Shown here piece after piece: positions 51,294 through 59,862 of a DNA stretch of 64,000 nucleotides. The DNA comes from Bacillota bacterium (GTDB lineage: Bacteria > Bacillota > Clostridia > Oscillospirales > Ruminococcaceae). The DNA lies in NCBI GenBank assembly GCA_023460035.1, contig JAEWRN010000034.1:124001-188000 (forward strand), in the 5' to 3' direction. The position numbers and the translations under genes are program-made. Each line of letters opens with the position of its first letter. The stretch's first letter is position 1. Below the pieces are notes generated by a model, which made no database searches, had not been told where the DNA came from, and saw only the letters and a program-made list of their open reading frames with translations.

Positions 51294-53114
51294 TTATTCT
51301 ACGGTAACACTTTTCGCAAGGTTGCGGGGCTTATCCACATCACAGCCGCGCAAAACCGCCATGTAATAGGCAAACAGCTGCAGGGGTACCACCAGCAGCA
51401 TGGGCATAAACAGTTCTTCGTACCGCGGCAGGTTTACCACATAATCTGCAACGTCGGCGGGCAGGTCGACACCCTCTTTGCAGAACAACAGCACTTTTGC
51501 GCCGCGGCTTTTAGTCTCTTTCACATTGCTGATGGTCTTTTCAAAAATGGCATCCTGCGTGGCAAGCGCGACCACCGGGGTACCCTCCACAATCAGGCTA
51601 ATGGTACCGTGTTTCAGCTCTCCCGCGGCATATGCCTCCGAATGGATGTAGCTGATCTCTTTGAGCTTCAGCGAGCCCTCCAGGCTGAGCGCGTAGTCAA
51701 ACCCGCGCCCCAAAAAGAACAGGTCCTCGCAGTTCATAAACAAAGAGGCAAGGTGCTTGATTTCCTCGGTGTTTTCTAAAATGCCACTCAGCAGGTCAGG
51801 CAGGCGAGTCAGTTCTTTCACGTACCGTCGCACTTCAGCCTCCGGCAGGGTGCCAAGGGCAAGTGCCAGCCGCAGAGAAAAGATATACAGCACTGCAAGC
51901 TGTACACTGTATGCCTTTGTGCTGGCCACGGCGATTTCAGGGCCTGCATAGGTGTACATCACATAGTCTGCAGCGCGTGCAATAGAAGAGCCCACCACAT
52001 TGACAATGGCAAGGGTTTTCGCACCTTTTGCTTTTGCCAGCTTTAGCGCGGCAAAGGTGTCCAGCGTCTCGCCGCTTTGCGAGACAATAATCACAAGGTC
52101 ATTTTTGCCGATGATAGGGTCACGGTACCGAAATTCAGAGGCGATATCCACGTCGGTAGGTACCCGGCAAAGCCGCTCGATTGCCGTTTTACCCACCATA
52201 CCCGCATGCATGGCGGTGCCGCAGGCCACAATGTGGATGTGTTCGATGCCGCGCAGGGCTTCGTCGGTCAATTCCGGGACATGCAGCTCCGGCAACCCGT
52301 CCTCCAGCCGGGAGTTGATGGTGGTTGCCATGGCACGGGGCTGCTCGTGAATTTCTTTCAGCATAAAATGCGGGTAACCGCCTTTTTCCGCCGCCTCAAT
52401 ATCCCAGTCTGCCGTCAGGTGCTCTTTTTCTACCGGCAGGCCGAATTCACTATAGATCTGAATGTGGTTTTCGTCAATCGACGCAATTTCGCCTTCTTCC
52501 AGCACGCTGTATTCGCGGGTGTATTTCAGCAGGGCAGGAATGTCGGAAGCAAGAAAGTTTTCTCCGCTGCCATACCCAACAATCAGCGGGCTTTCTTTGC
52601 GCACGGCCCAAATGCGGCCGGGCTGGTCGCGAAACAAAATGGCAAGGCCATAGCTGCCGCGTACCTTTGACAATGTTTTAATAATGGCATCCAGCGCATC
52701 GCCATGGTAGTGGTAGTCCAGTAGCTTTACCAGCACTTCGGTGTCGGTTTCGCTTTCAAACGTATACCCGTTTTCCATCAAAAATTCTTTCAGCTTTAAA
52801 TAATTCTCAATAATGCCGTTATGTACCAGTGTCACTTTGCCGCTGGAATGCGGGTGACTGTTCAGGTCAGACGGGGCACCGTGGGTGGCCCAGCGGGTAT
52901 GCCCAATGCCGCAGCAGGAGTCGATTTTGCCGTGCTCTTTCAGCTTTTCTTCCAGCACCGAAAGCCGCCCAATGGATTTGACTACTTCAATGCCGTCATC
53001 GGTGTACAGTGCCACACCGGCCGAATCATAACCCCGATATTCCAGCTTTGTCAGGCAGTCAATCAAAACCTCGCAGGCATTCTTGTGCCCGGTATATCCT
53101 ACAATTCCACACAT
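51294..53114 (-). CDS. glmS: Glutamine-fructose-6-phosphate aminotransferase (isomerising)
   Basis: A 606-residue enzyme making glucosamine 6-phosphate, first step of amino-sugar supply for peptidoglycan. The N-terminal glutaminase domain starts MCGIVGYTG with nucleophile Cys2, and has GIGHTRWATHG and NSHPHSSG. Two SIS domains follow (VACGTAMHAG, IIVSQSGETLDTFAALK, SYIHSEAYAAGELKHG) with C-terminal KSVTVE typical of the family. AAAAGGAGAACG precedes ATG 53114. A glmS ribozyme and a second structured RNA lie in the leader. Confidence 0.97.
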   Translation of the reverse strand: MCGIVGYTGHKNACEVLIDCLTKLEYRGYDSAGVALYTDDGIEVVKSIGRLSVLEEKLKEHGKIDSCCGIGHTRWATHGAPSDLNSHPHSSGKVTLVHNGIIENYLKLKEFLMENGYTFESETDTEVLVKLLDYHYHGDALDAIIKTLSKVRGSYGLAILFRDQPGRIWAVRKESPLIVGYGSGENFLASDIPALLKYTREYSVLEEGEIASIDENHIQIYSEFGLPVEKEHLTADWDIEAAEKGGYPHFMLKEIHEQPRAMATTINSRLEDGLPELHVPELTDEALRGIEHIHIVACGTAMHAGMVGKTAIERLCRVPTDVDIASEFRYRDPIIGKNDLVIIVSQSGETLDTFAALKLAKAKGAKTLAIVNVVGSSIARAADYVMYTYAGPEIAVASTKAYSVQLAVLYIFSLRLALALGTLPEAEVRRYVKELTRLPDLLSGILENTEEIKHLASLFMNCEDLFFLGRGFDYALSLEGSLKLKEISYIHSEAYAAGELKHGTISLIVEGTPVVALATQDAIFEKTISNVKETKSRGAKVLLFCKEGVDLPADVADYVVNLPRYEELFMPMLLVVPLQLFAYYMAVLRGCDVDKPRNLAKSVTVE

Positions 53115-53145
53115 AAAGCGTTCTCCTTTTAATACGTTTCATTCA

Positions 53146-53275
53146 AAAACGGCACAAATGGAGTAAACAAAATTAAAGGTAGCCCAACAGGGGATACCCA
53201 AACCCTATTTTGCGTACAAAAAAGTAAGCTGCCCCGTTGGGTACAACCTGCGCAAAATAGAAACTGTGCCGTTTT
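53146..53275 (-). ncRNA. Pseudoknot-capable RNA element between the glmS ribozyme and glmS
   Basis: Three pairs of complementary segments are arranged as A-B-C-B'-C'-A'. A (53146-53156, AAAACGGCACA) with A' (53265-53275) closes the element. B (53179-53193, GTAGCCCAACAGGGG) pairs with B' (53232-53244, CCCCGTTGGGTAC) with two bulges. C (53205-53214, CTATTTTGCG) pairs perfectly with C' (53251-53260). B/B' and C/C' cross, so both can only form as a pseudoknot. It ends 31 bases before the glmS start. No known RNA family recognised. Confidence 0.55.
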
Positions 53276-53349
53276 ATACGTGCTCGCCCAAATTGGCAAA
53301 GCACAAAAAGCTTTTGCTTTGCAGCGCAACGCAAAAGAAAATTCAATGT

Positions 53350-53505
53350 TTCCCGCAAAAGCGCTTTTGTTGCGGCTTTTCAGCCGTCTTTGCACGCTTT
53401 TTCACGACCCGTTCGGGGAGGGCCGGCGAAGCATCCGCCGAATTCTTCGATCACTTCGCACCTCGTCACCCTGCCGCCTAGTGCAGCAGGGCCCGGCGCT
53501 TTGGG
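53350..53505 (-). ncRNA. glmS ribozyme (glucosamine-6-phosphate activated)
   Basis: Read on the minus strand: AAAGCGCC with the cleavage site between A 53500 and G 53499, the P1 hairpin CCCTGC/GCAGGG, conserved GACGAGG (53467-53461), GATCGA (53452-53447), and TTCGGCGGATG (53442-53432), then the P2.1 CTTCGC partner, a GAAA-capped CGGCT/AGCCG hairpin (P4) and AAAGCG/CGCTTT closing. This matches the ribozyme that cuts its own mRNA when glucosamine 6-phosphate is plentiful. Boundaries are approximate. Confidence 0.92.
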
Positions 53506-53556
53506 CACATAATTTATCAAACCTCCTTTGCCGTTTACGGCATTACGGCTGCTTTC

Positions 53557-54099
53557 CTACCGGGCCCCGCCAAACAGCAAAGGCCGCAGCCGATATTCAT
53601 ATAGCAGTCTGACCCGCACCAGGGCAAAGTCATACAACAAAAAAGCGAAATTGGACAGAAGAACCAAGCCGATTGTCAAAGCAAAGGACGAAGTGGCAAA
53701 CTCCTGTACAATTTCGCTGATAGGAAACACAAATAAAATAAGGCTGTACATAAAAAACACAAGGCCGTTGAACAGTAAGACCTTCGCCAGTAAAAGTAAC
53801 ACGGTTTTGTGTATTTTGTCAAGTTTTTCTTTGATCATGGGGTAAAAGCCGAGTAAAAATAAAAAAATCAGGCTTTGCTCTTTATCCGGCACAAAAAAGA
53901 ATGCCAAAAGCCCCACGGCAGCATAGGCCGTTATGCCGGTTTGCACGCTAAACTCACGCTTCAGCGGCCACAAAAACAACCCGGCCAGTGCGGGGGCAAC
54001 AAAGGTGGCAAACGGCAGAATGCCGCCTAGCAGCATTACCGTCACAGAAAGCGCAGACAGTACGCCGCCCAATGCAATTTTGCGGGTCTCAAGACGCAT
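53557..54099 (-). CDS. Small integral membrane protein, ECF S-component-like
   Basis: A 180-residue membrane protein with about five to six helices. It begins with a basic RLETRKIALGGVLSAL segment, a start often seen in energy-coupling-factor substrate-binding (S) proteins and in uncharacterised clostridial relatives. PFATFVAPALAGLFLWPLKREF and FVPDKEQSLIFLFLLGFYPMIKEK are visible. No substrate can be named. ATG 54099 follows GGGAGGCC at good spacing, better than TTG 54102. Confidence 0.65.
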   Translation of the reverse strand: MRLETRKIALGGVLSALSVTVMLLGGILPFATFVAPALAGLFLWPLKREFSVQTGITAYAAVGLLAFFFVPDKEQSLIFLFLLGFYPMIKEKLDKIHKTVLLLLAKVLLFNGLVFFMYSLILFVFPISEIVQEFATSSFALTIGLVLLSNFAFLLYDFALVRVRLLYEYRLRPLLFGGAR

Positions 54100-54157
54100 C
54101 AAATGGCCTCCCGGCGGTTGCCCGGCAGGTAAGCCGGGTAAAATAAAAGCTACCGCT

Positions 54158-54186
54158 ATTATACCTTAATCGGCGCCGGGTTACAA
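54158..54186 (-). promoter_or_regulatory. Promoter of the membrane protein gene
   Basis: On the minus strand TTGTAA (54186-54181), 17 bases and TATAAT (54163-54158). Confidence 0.75.
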
Positions 54187-54215
54187 ACTGTTTTGTCTGG
54201 CCCGCAAATGGGTGG

Positions 54216-54244
54216 TTGATTTGATACCCCGCAGCCTTTATACT
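54216..54244 (+). promoter_or_regulatory. Promoter of rmuC
   Basis: TTGATT (54216-54221), 17 bases, TATACT (54239-54244), 38 bases before ATG 54282. Confidence 0.7.
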
Positions 54245-54281
54245 GTTGAAGAAGATAAATGCTACGAATGGGGGAGACAGA

Positions 54282-55556
54282 ATGACGGATCTTCAATTTT
54301 ACAGCTTACTTGCGGTGTCCGCATTGGCGCTTGTGTTTGCCGCGGCCGCATTTTTGAAAAGACCCCGGCAAAATGACGCACAGCCGCAGCAATTGCGGCG
54401 TGAAATGCTGGAAGAGCTGCGGGCGACCCGCACAGAGCTGACGGCGTCAGTCAACAACTCGCTGCAAAATTATTCGGCGGTGCAGTCTACCGCACTCAAG
54501 CAAATCGCCGGCATGCAGGACAGCCGCCTGCAGGCCCTTGACGAGCGCTTTAAAGGCCTTTCGCTGCAAACAGAGCTTAAGCTGGACAGCATCCGCCGCA
54601 CAATGGAAACCCGCCTGACCGCGTTGCAGGAGGATAACAACCACAAGCTGGACCAGATGCGCGAGACGGTGGATGAAAAGCTGCAAAAAACATTAGAGGA
54701 CAAGCTGGCAAAAAGCTTTGGGCTGGTGAACGAACGGCTGGAACAGGTGTACAAGGGCCTTGGCGAAATGCAAACACTGGCAATTGGCGTGGGGGACCTG
54801 AAAAAAGTGCTGTCCAATGTCAAAACGCGCGGCATTTTGGGCGAAATTCAGCTTGGTGCCATTTTGCAGGAAATTTTGACCCCGGACCAATACGACGAAA
54901 ATGTCGCCACCCGCAAAGGCAGCAGCGAGCGGGTGGAATTTGCGGTAAAGCTGCCCTCCGGCGAAGACGGGGAGACGATTTATCTGCCGATTGACGCAAA
55001 GTTCCCCGCAGATTGCTATGCAAACCTGATGGAAGCCTATGATACCGGGGATTCAGAGCAAATCGCAGCCGCGGGCAAAATGCTGGAAAACCGCATACGC
55101 AGTGAAGCAAAGGACATTCGGGATAAATATGTGCATGTGCCCGACACGACCGAATTTGGCATTTTGTTTTTGCCGGTAGAGGGCCTTTATGCCGAGGTGG
55201 TGCGCCGCGGCATGGTGGAGCGGCTGCAAACGGAGTATAAAGTAACAATTGCGGGCCCCACCATTATGGCGGCGCTATTAAACAGCCTGCAAATGGGTTT
55301 TCACACGCTGGCCATTCAAAAGCGCTCCAGCGAGGTGTGGGACATTTTAGGGAATGTAAAGTCAGAGTTTGAAACTTTTGGCAAAGCGCTGGCGCAAACA
55401 CAAACAAGGCTGCATCAGGCATCGGATGAGCTGGAAAACCTTGTGGGGGTGCGCACCCGGCAAATCCAGCGCAGGCTGCGCAACATTACGTCTTTGCCGG
55501 CGGCAGAGGCGCAGGCCCTGCCAGAGCCCATTTTGCAGGAAGAAACTGAAGAATAA
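54282..55556 (+). CDS. rmuC: DNA recombination protein RmuC
   Basis: A 424-residue protein with an N-terminal membrane segment (LQFYSLLAVSALALVFAAAAFL), a long coiled coil (about 30-165) and a C-terminal nuclease-like RmuC domain: NVKTRGILGEIQLGAILQEIL, VEFAVKLPSG, YLPIDAKFP and GPTIMAALLNSLQMGF. Members limit inversions between short repeats. ATG 54282 follows GGGGGAGA; the open frame extends to 54246. Confidence 0.92.
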   Translation: MTDLQFYSLLAVSALALVFAAAAFLKRPRQNDAQPQQLRREMLEELRATRTELTASVNNSLQNYSAVQSTALKQIAGMQDSRLQALDERFKGLSLQTELKLDSIRRTMETRLTALQEDNNHKLDQMRETVDEKLQKTLEDKLAKSFGLVNERLEQVYKGLGEMQTLAIGVGDLKKVLSNVKTRGILGEIQLGAILQEILTPDQYDENVATRKGSSERVEFAVKLPSGEDGETIYLPIDAKFPADCYANLMEAYDTGDSEQIAAAGKMLENRIRSEAKDIRDKYVHVPDTTEFGILFLPVEGLYAEVVRRGMVERLQTEYKVTIAGPTIMAALLNSLQMGFHTLAIQKRSSEVWDILGNVKSEFETFGKALAQTQTRLHQASDELENLVGVRTRQIQRRLRNITSLPAAEAQALPEPILQEETEE

Positions 55557-55564
55557 CGCAAACC

Positions 55565-55596
55565 AAAGGCCCCGGCAAATTGCCGGGGCCTTTGAT
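55565..55596. terminator. Bidirectional terminator between rmuC and the M23 gene
   Basis: A perfect AAAGGCCCCGGCAA / TTGCCGGGGCCTTT stem with a minimal loop. Flanking A/T content suits both directions. Confidence 0.75.
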
Positions 55597-55621
55597 ATAA
55601 CGATGTTGTTTATATGCTGGG

Positions 55622-56788
55622 CTAACCCAAATAACCGCCGGGGTCCTGTGCCGCACCATTTTGGAAAACGGAAAAGTGAAGATGTGCGGCAGTGGAGTTA
55701 CCGGAATTGCCCGCGGCGGCAATTACTTCGCCACGCGTCACCTGCTGGCCCTCGGCAACGTAAATAGCCGAAAGGTGACCATATAAGGTCGTCAACCCGC
55801 CGCCGTGGTCAATAATGACTTTAAGGCCATAACCGGTAGAGCGGTATTCCACTTTGATGACCGTGCCGTCTGCCGCCGCGTGCACCGGGCGCCCCAACAG
55901 GGCCCCGTTGCCGCCCGCAAAGTCGTACCCGTTGTGAAATTCCTGGTTGCCGCCGCCAAACGGGTCGGACCGGTAACCGTACCCACTGGAAAGGTAAAAA
56001 TACCCCTCGGACGAAAGTAATGGGTAGCTGAGCGCCCCGCCGGTGTAGGTCGTGCCGGTGCTGTAATGGGTCGCCATCCAGGCATTGGTTTCGTCCACTG
56101 CCGCGCGGTAAGACGCGTAGGTTTGGTCGTATTCACTTTGCTTCGATTCTTTCTCTGCCTGCGCCTCAGAAATTTTATCGTCCTGCGTGTGAATACTGGT
56201 CGCAAGCTCCTGCTGTTTTTGCTGTAAGGCCGCCTGCTGGTCATTCAGTGTTTGCAGTTGGTCGGCAAGGGCTTGTTCTTCGGTTTCCAGCTGTGCTTTT
56301 TGCTGTGCCAGCCGCTCCAGCAGTTCGGTGTCGGAGATAGAAATGCGAGACAGTGTCGTGCCTGCTGTCAGCAATTCGTCAAAGCTGTTTGCCCCAAGCA
56401 GGGTAGAGACCGCCCCGGAGGTGTGCATGACCTGCATTGCGCGCAGCCGCTCACGAAACAGCGCGTCGGTCTGCGCAATTTGCTGTTTGGAGTCATCCAC
56501 CTCTTTTTGCTTATCTGCAACCGCCTGTTTTGCGGTTTCAATGTCACTGAGCATCAGCGTGATCTGCTGCGAAAGCACATCACTTTGTTTTTGAAGGGCT
56601 TCTTTTTTTGTCTGTGCGTCTTCTACCGTACCTTCAAGAGAGCTGAGCTGATCCTTGATCTGCTGAAGTTGTTTTTGCAACGCGGCAATGTCGTCACTGC
56701 GGTCTGCTGCCTGTAGTGGTGCGGCAAACAGAACGGCAATGGCAAGTACAAGGGCCAGCGCAGCAGGTTTTTTCATCCGCTTTCGCAT
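55622..56788 (-). CDS. M23-family peptidase / murein hydrolase activator with coiled coil
   Basis: A 388-residue secreted protein. Signal peptide (PAALALVLAIAVLFAAPLQA) is cut near residue 28, a long coiled coil follows (about 30-245, Gln/Lys/Glu/Ala-rich) and the LytM/M23 domain ends it, with HNGYDFAGG, the HGGG-LTTLYGHLSA segment and AAHLHFSVF carrying the zinc ligands His, Asp, His. Organisation is as in EnvC and clostridial PcsB-like hydrolases. GGAGGCGAACGCC precedes ATG 56788. Confidence 0.9.
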   Translation of the reverse strand: MRKRMKKPAALALVLAIAVLFAAPLQAADRSDDIAALQKQLQQIKDQLSSLEGTVEDAQTKKEALQKQSDVLSQQITLMLSDIETAKQAVADKQKEVDDSKQQIAQTDALFRERLRAMQVMHTSGAVSTLLGANSFDELLTAGTTLSRISISDTELLERLAQQKAQLETEEQALADQLQTLNDQQAALQQKQQELATSIHTQDDKISEAQAEKESKQSEYDQTYASYRAAVDETNAWMATHYSTGTTYTGGALSYPLLSSEGYFYLSSGYGYRSDPFGGGNQEFHNGYDFAGGNGALLGRPVHAAADGTVIKVEYRSTGYGLKVIIDHGGGLTTLYGHLSAIYVAEGQQVTRGEVIAAAGNSGNSTAAHLHFSVFQNGAAQDPGGYLG

Positions 56789-56860
56789 GGCGTTCGCCTC
56801 CTTGTGTTTCCTGTTTTATCATAACAGCCCATTTGAAAAAAGCAACCTGTAAAATGTGAA

Positions 56861-56900
56861 AAATTGGCCCGGCGGAAAACCCGCCGGGCCAATTTGGGTG
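56861..56900 (-). terminator. Terminator of the P-type ATPase gene
   Basis: A perfect 15-bp stem AAATTGGCCCGGCGG / CCGCCGGGCCAATTT (56861-56875, 56881-56895) with T run on the minus strand. Confidence 0.85.
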
Positions 56901-56903
56901 TAA

Positions 56904-59558
56904 TTAACCGCGTTCGCCGGTGTGCATTGCGCGGCGAATAGGGATAAACAATTCGTGGAACAATAGCGGCAGCATGGCAAACACAATCAGCGAAAGCCAT
57001 TCGGTAAAGGCCAGTGTTGTTGTGCCAAACAGGCCTGCCAGCGCCGGGATTTCAGTGGCGCAAACCTGCAACAGCAGGCTGCCGAAAAAGCTGATCAGCG
57101 TTAAGCGGTTGGTGTGCCGTGCCGTAATAAAAATACTGGTGTCCACGTCCCGCATGCCAAGGCTGTGCCAAAGCTGGCTGACGGCAAGCACGGTAAAGGC
57201 ATAGGTCTGTGCCCTTGTCAGCAGTGCCCCGGTTAAAATAGCGTCAATGGATGCCACCGAAACAGGGGTGCCTGCGGCGGCAAGCTGCTGCACCGGCAGG
57301 TAAAGAAACGCGCCAAGCATCATCAGCGCAATTAAAATGCCGTAAAAAATAGTGAGAAACAGGCCGCCGCCAGAAAACAAGCTGTCTTTGGGGTCGCGGG
57401 GCTTGCGCTGCATAATGCCGCGGGGCTTGTCGTCTGCGCCCAGCGCAAGGGCGGGCATGGTGTCGGTGATCAGGTTGACCCAAAGGATATGCACTGCTTT
57501 TAAGGGGCTGGCAAGGCCCGCCACAATGGCGGTAAACATGCTGATTACCTCGCCAAGGTTGGAGCCCAGCAAAAAGATGACCGTTTTTTTGATGTTGCTG
57601 TAAATGCCGCGCCCTTCTTCAATAGCGGCGCGAATTGTGGCAAAGTTATCGTCGGTCAACACCATGTCGGCGGCATCCTTGGCGACATCCGTGCCGGTAA
57701 TGCCCATTGCAACGCCAATATCGGCGGCTTTCAGGCTGGGGGCATCGTTGACACCGTCACCGGTCATCGAGACAATTTTGCCGTTTGCTTTCAGCGCTTT
57801 CACAATGCGCACCTTATGCTCGGGGCTTACGCGGGCAAATACCCGCAGGTTGCCGGCGCGGCGTTCCAGTTCCTCCTGCGGCATTGCGTCCAGTTCTTCA
57901 CCGGTCACACACTGGTCTGCCGTTTCGGCAATGTCCAGCTGCTTTGCAATTGCAAGCGCGGTGTCGCGGTGGTCGCCGGTAATCATCACGGTGGTGATGC
58001 CCGCGTTGCGGAAGCTTTGCACGGCATCTTTCGCCTCCGGGCGGGCCGGGTCAATCATGCCCACCAGGCCCACAAAGCAAAGACCTTCTTCGGTTGCGGT
58101 GTCATCGCCGTACTTGACCGCCATTGCAAGCACGCGCAGCGCCTCTTTTGACATGGCCGAAGCCGCCTCAAGAACCGCGTCTTTGTCTTGCTGTGTCATG
58201 GCACGACGCTTGCCATTGTCCAAAATATCAATGCAATGCGGCAGCAACTGGTCGGTGGCGCCTTTGGTGTACGCCTCTAGTTCGCCGCCGTTTTGGTGTA
58301 CGGTCGTCATCATTTTACGGGCAGAGTCAAACGCCTGCTCGTTGACGCGCGGCCAGGTTTGCTCTAAAGTTTCGCGCGCGTTGCCTGCAATGGCACCCAT
58401 ATCCAGCAGGGCAAGCTCGGTAGGGTCGCCAATACGGCTGTTGTTTGCAACCGAGGCATCGTTGCAAAGGGTAAAACCGCGCAAAAACAGTTCGTCCTTT
58501 TGTGCGGTCAGGCTTTGCGGGTCACGCAATTCGCCGTTGGTATAAATTTTAGTGACGGTCATTTTGTTCTGGGTCAAAGTACCGGTTTTATCGCTGCAAA
58601 CCACGCTGACAGCGCCCAGTGTTTCTACAGCGGGCAGCCGGCGCACAATGCTGTTGACCTTGACCATGCGCTGCACACCAACGGCCAGCACAATGGTCAC
58701 CACGGCAGGCAGGCCTTCCGGCACGGCCGCAACGGCAAGGCTGATGGCGGTAAGCAGCATTTCAACAATGTCGCGACCCTGTATTAAGGCAATCACAAAC
58801 AGTGCGGCACACAGCACAACGGCAATGATGCCTAGCAGCTTACCCAAAACGGCAAGGCTTTTTTGCATGGGGGTCAGCTCATTATCTCCGTCCAGCATTG
58901 CGGCAATCTTGCCAATTTCGGTGGCTTGCCCGGTAGCGACCACAACGCCCTCACCGCGGCCATAAGAAATACTGGTGCTGCTGTAAGCCATGTTGTGGCG
59001 GTCACCCAACGGCGCATCCTTTTTTGTAATAAAGGCGGCATTTTTTTCTGTCGGCACACTTTCGCCGGTGAGTGCGCTTTCATCTGCTTTCAGCCCGGCG
59101 GTAACAGTCAGCCGCAGGTCTGCGGGCACAATGCGCCCAGCATCCAATAGCACAATATCACCGGTTACCAGTTCGGCAGCGGGTATTTCACGCACCACAC
59201 CGCCACGCCGCACGGTTGCCGTGGGGCTGCTCATTTCGCGCAGGGCATCCAGCGCACGCTGGGCCTTGCCTTCCTGCACCATGCCGACAATCGCGTTCAA
59301 CAGCACGACCCCTAAAATAATGCCCGCGTCAGAAAACTCTCGCAGCGCAATCGATACCACGGCAGCTGCCAAGAGTACATAGATCATCGGGTCTTTTAGC
59401 TGCGAAAGGAACATTTGCAGTTTTGTAGGCGGCTTTTTTGCTTTCAGCGCATTGGGGCCCTGTGTGGCAAGGCGCTTTTTCGCTTCTTCTTCCGCCAGGC
59501 CGTGGTTTGCCGCATTCAGCTCCAGCAGCACATCGTCGGCGGTTTTTGTTTCGAACAT
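56904..59558 (-). CDS. Cation-translocating P-type ATPase (Ca2+/Mn2+ type)
   Basis: An 884-residue P2-type ATPase. The N-terminal cation-ATPase segment (GLAEEEAKKRLATQGPN), actuator TGES in ESALTGESVPTEK, VPEGLPAVVTI in helix 4, phosphorylation site CSDKTGTLTQ (Asp near 322), KGATDQLL for ATP, and MTGDGVNDAPSLK. Sites PEGLP and NLITDTMPALALG resemble SERCA/PMR1 pumps that carry Ca2+ or Mn2+. The upstream yybP-ykoY riboswitch points to Mn2+ as a controlling and perhaps transported ion. CGGAGGTA precedes ATG 59558. Confidence 0.93.
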   Translation of the reverse strand: MFETKTADDVLLELNAANHGLAEEEAKKRLATQGPNALKAKKPPTKLQMFLSQLKDPMIYVLLAAAVVSIALREFSDAGIILGVVLLNAIVGMVQEGKAQRALDALREMSSPTATVRRGGVVREIPAAELVTGDIVLLDAGRIVPADLRLTVTAGLKADESALTGESVPTEKNAAFITKKDAPLGDRHNMAYSSTSISYGRGEGVVVATGQATEIGKIAAMLDGDNELTPMQKSLAVLGKLLGIIAVVLCAALFVIALIQGRDIVEMLLTAISLAVAAVPEGLPAVVTIVLAVGVQRMVKVNSIVRRLPAVETLGAVSVVCSDKTGTLTQNKMTVTKIYTNGELRDPQSLTAQKDELFLRGFTLCNDASVANNSRIGDPTELALLDMGAIAGNARETLEQTWPRVNEQAFDSARKMMTTVHQNGGELEAYTKGATDQLLPHCIDILDNGKRRAMTQQDKDAVLEAASAMSKEALRVLAMAVKYGDDTATEEGLCFVGLVGMIDPARPEAKDAVQSFRNAGITTVMITGDHRDTALAIAKQLDIAETADQCVTGEELDAMPQEELERRAGNLRVFARVSPEHKVRIVKALKANGKIVSMTGDGVNDAPSLKAADIGVAMGITGTDVAKDAADMVLTDDNFATIRAAIEEGRGIYSNIKKTVIFLLGSNLGEVISMFTAIVAGLASPLKAVHILWVNLITDTMPALALGADDKPRGIMQRKPRDPKDSLFSGGGLFLTIFYGILIALMMLGAFLYLPVQQLAAAGTPVSVASIDAILTGALLTRAQTYAFTVLAVSQLWHSLGMRDVDTSIFITARHTNRLTLISFFGSLLLQVCATEIPALAGLFGTTTLAFTEWLSLIVFAMLPLLFHELFIPIRRAMHTGERG

Positions 59559-59600
59559 TGCAGTACCTCCGGTTATTCAAATTAAGAGTGGCCATAAAAT

Positions 59601-59725
59601 AAAAAAAGACCTTTGATACGGCTGGAAACCATATCAAAAGTCTTGTTACCTGAAGCGGTTCCCGTTCCAGCCGGGGGGAACCCGACGGTTGTTGGATACG
59701 GAAATTAAAACTACTCCCTTTTGTT
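59601..59725 (-). promoter_or_regulatory. yybP-ykoY (manganese) riboswitch and terminator
   Basis: Minus strand: AAAAGGGAGTAG at the 5' end (about 59721-59710), GGTTCC..GGAACC internal helix, and CAAGACTTTT at the 3' side of P1 (near 59646-59637). Then AAGACTTTTGATA / TATCAAAGGTCTT plus seven T makes a terminator that shares its 5' arm with P1, so ion binding to the aptamer would free transcription. This agrees with the GGGAGUAG core of the class. It lies in front of a P-type ATPase as in other bacteria. Confidence 0.85.
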
Positions 59726-59731
59726 CCTATT

Positions 59732-59760
59732 ATATTATCGCCGCGGTTTGCTTTTGTCAA
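59732..59760 (-). promoter_or_regulatory. Promoter of the riboswitch/P-type ATPase gene
   Basis: TTGACA (59760-59755), 17 bases, TAATAT (59737-59732). An overlapping TATAAT is at 59734-59729 with 20-base spacing. Confidence 0.75.
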
Positions 59761-59862
59761 GCAAAAAACCAGATATTTACTAAAAAACGAAGTGTGTTTT
59801 GGCGCGTGACACAAACACGGGGCCGCATGGGCGAGTAAGCGGGGGGAAGCCGTGTTTACTTG

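Noticed and set aside
53129..53395. An 88-codon minus-strand open frame upstream of glmS
   Set aside because: It overlaps the glmS leader, including the pseudoknot element and the end of the ribozyme. It has no ribosome site, and its composition is explained by the structured RNA.
57604..58545. A 313-codon plus-strand frame inside the P-type ATPase gene
   Set aside because: Ser/Ala-rich antisense frame of a gene with all P-type ATPase motifs.
59812..59857. AAACACGG / CCGTGTTT inverted repeat after thiT as a terminator
   Set aside because: The loop is about 29 bases and the T run is poor, so it is not listed as a feature although it could still end thiT transcripts.
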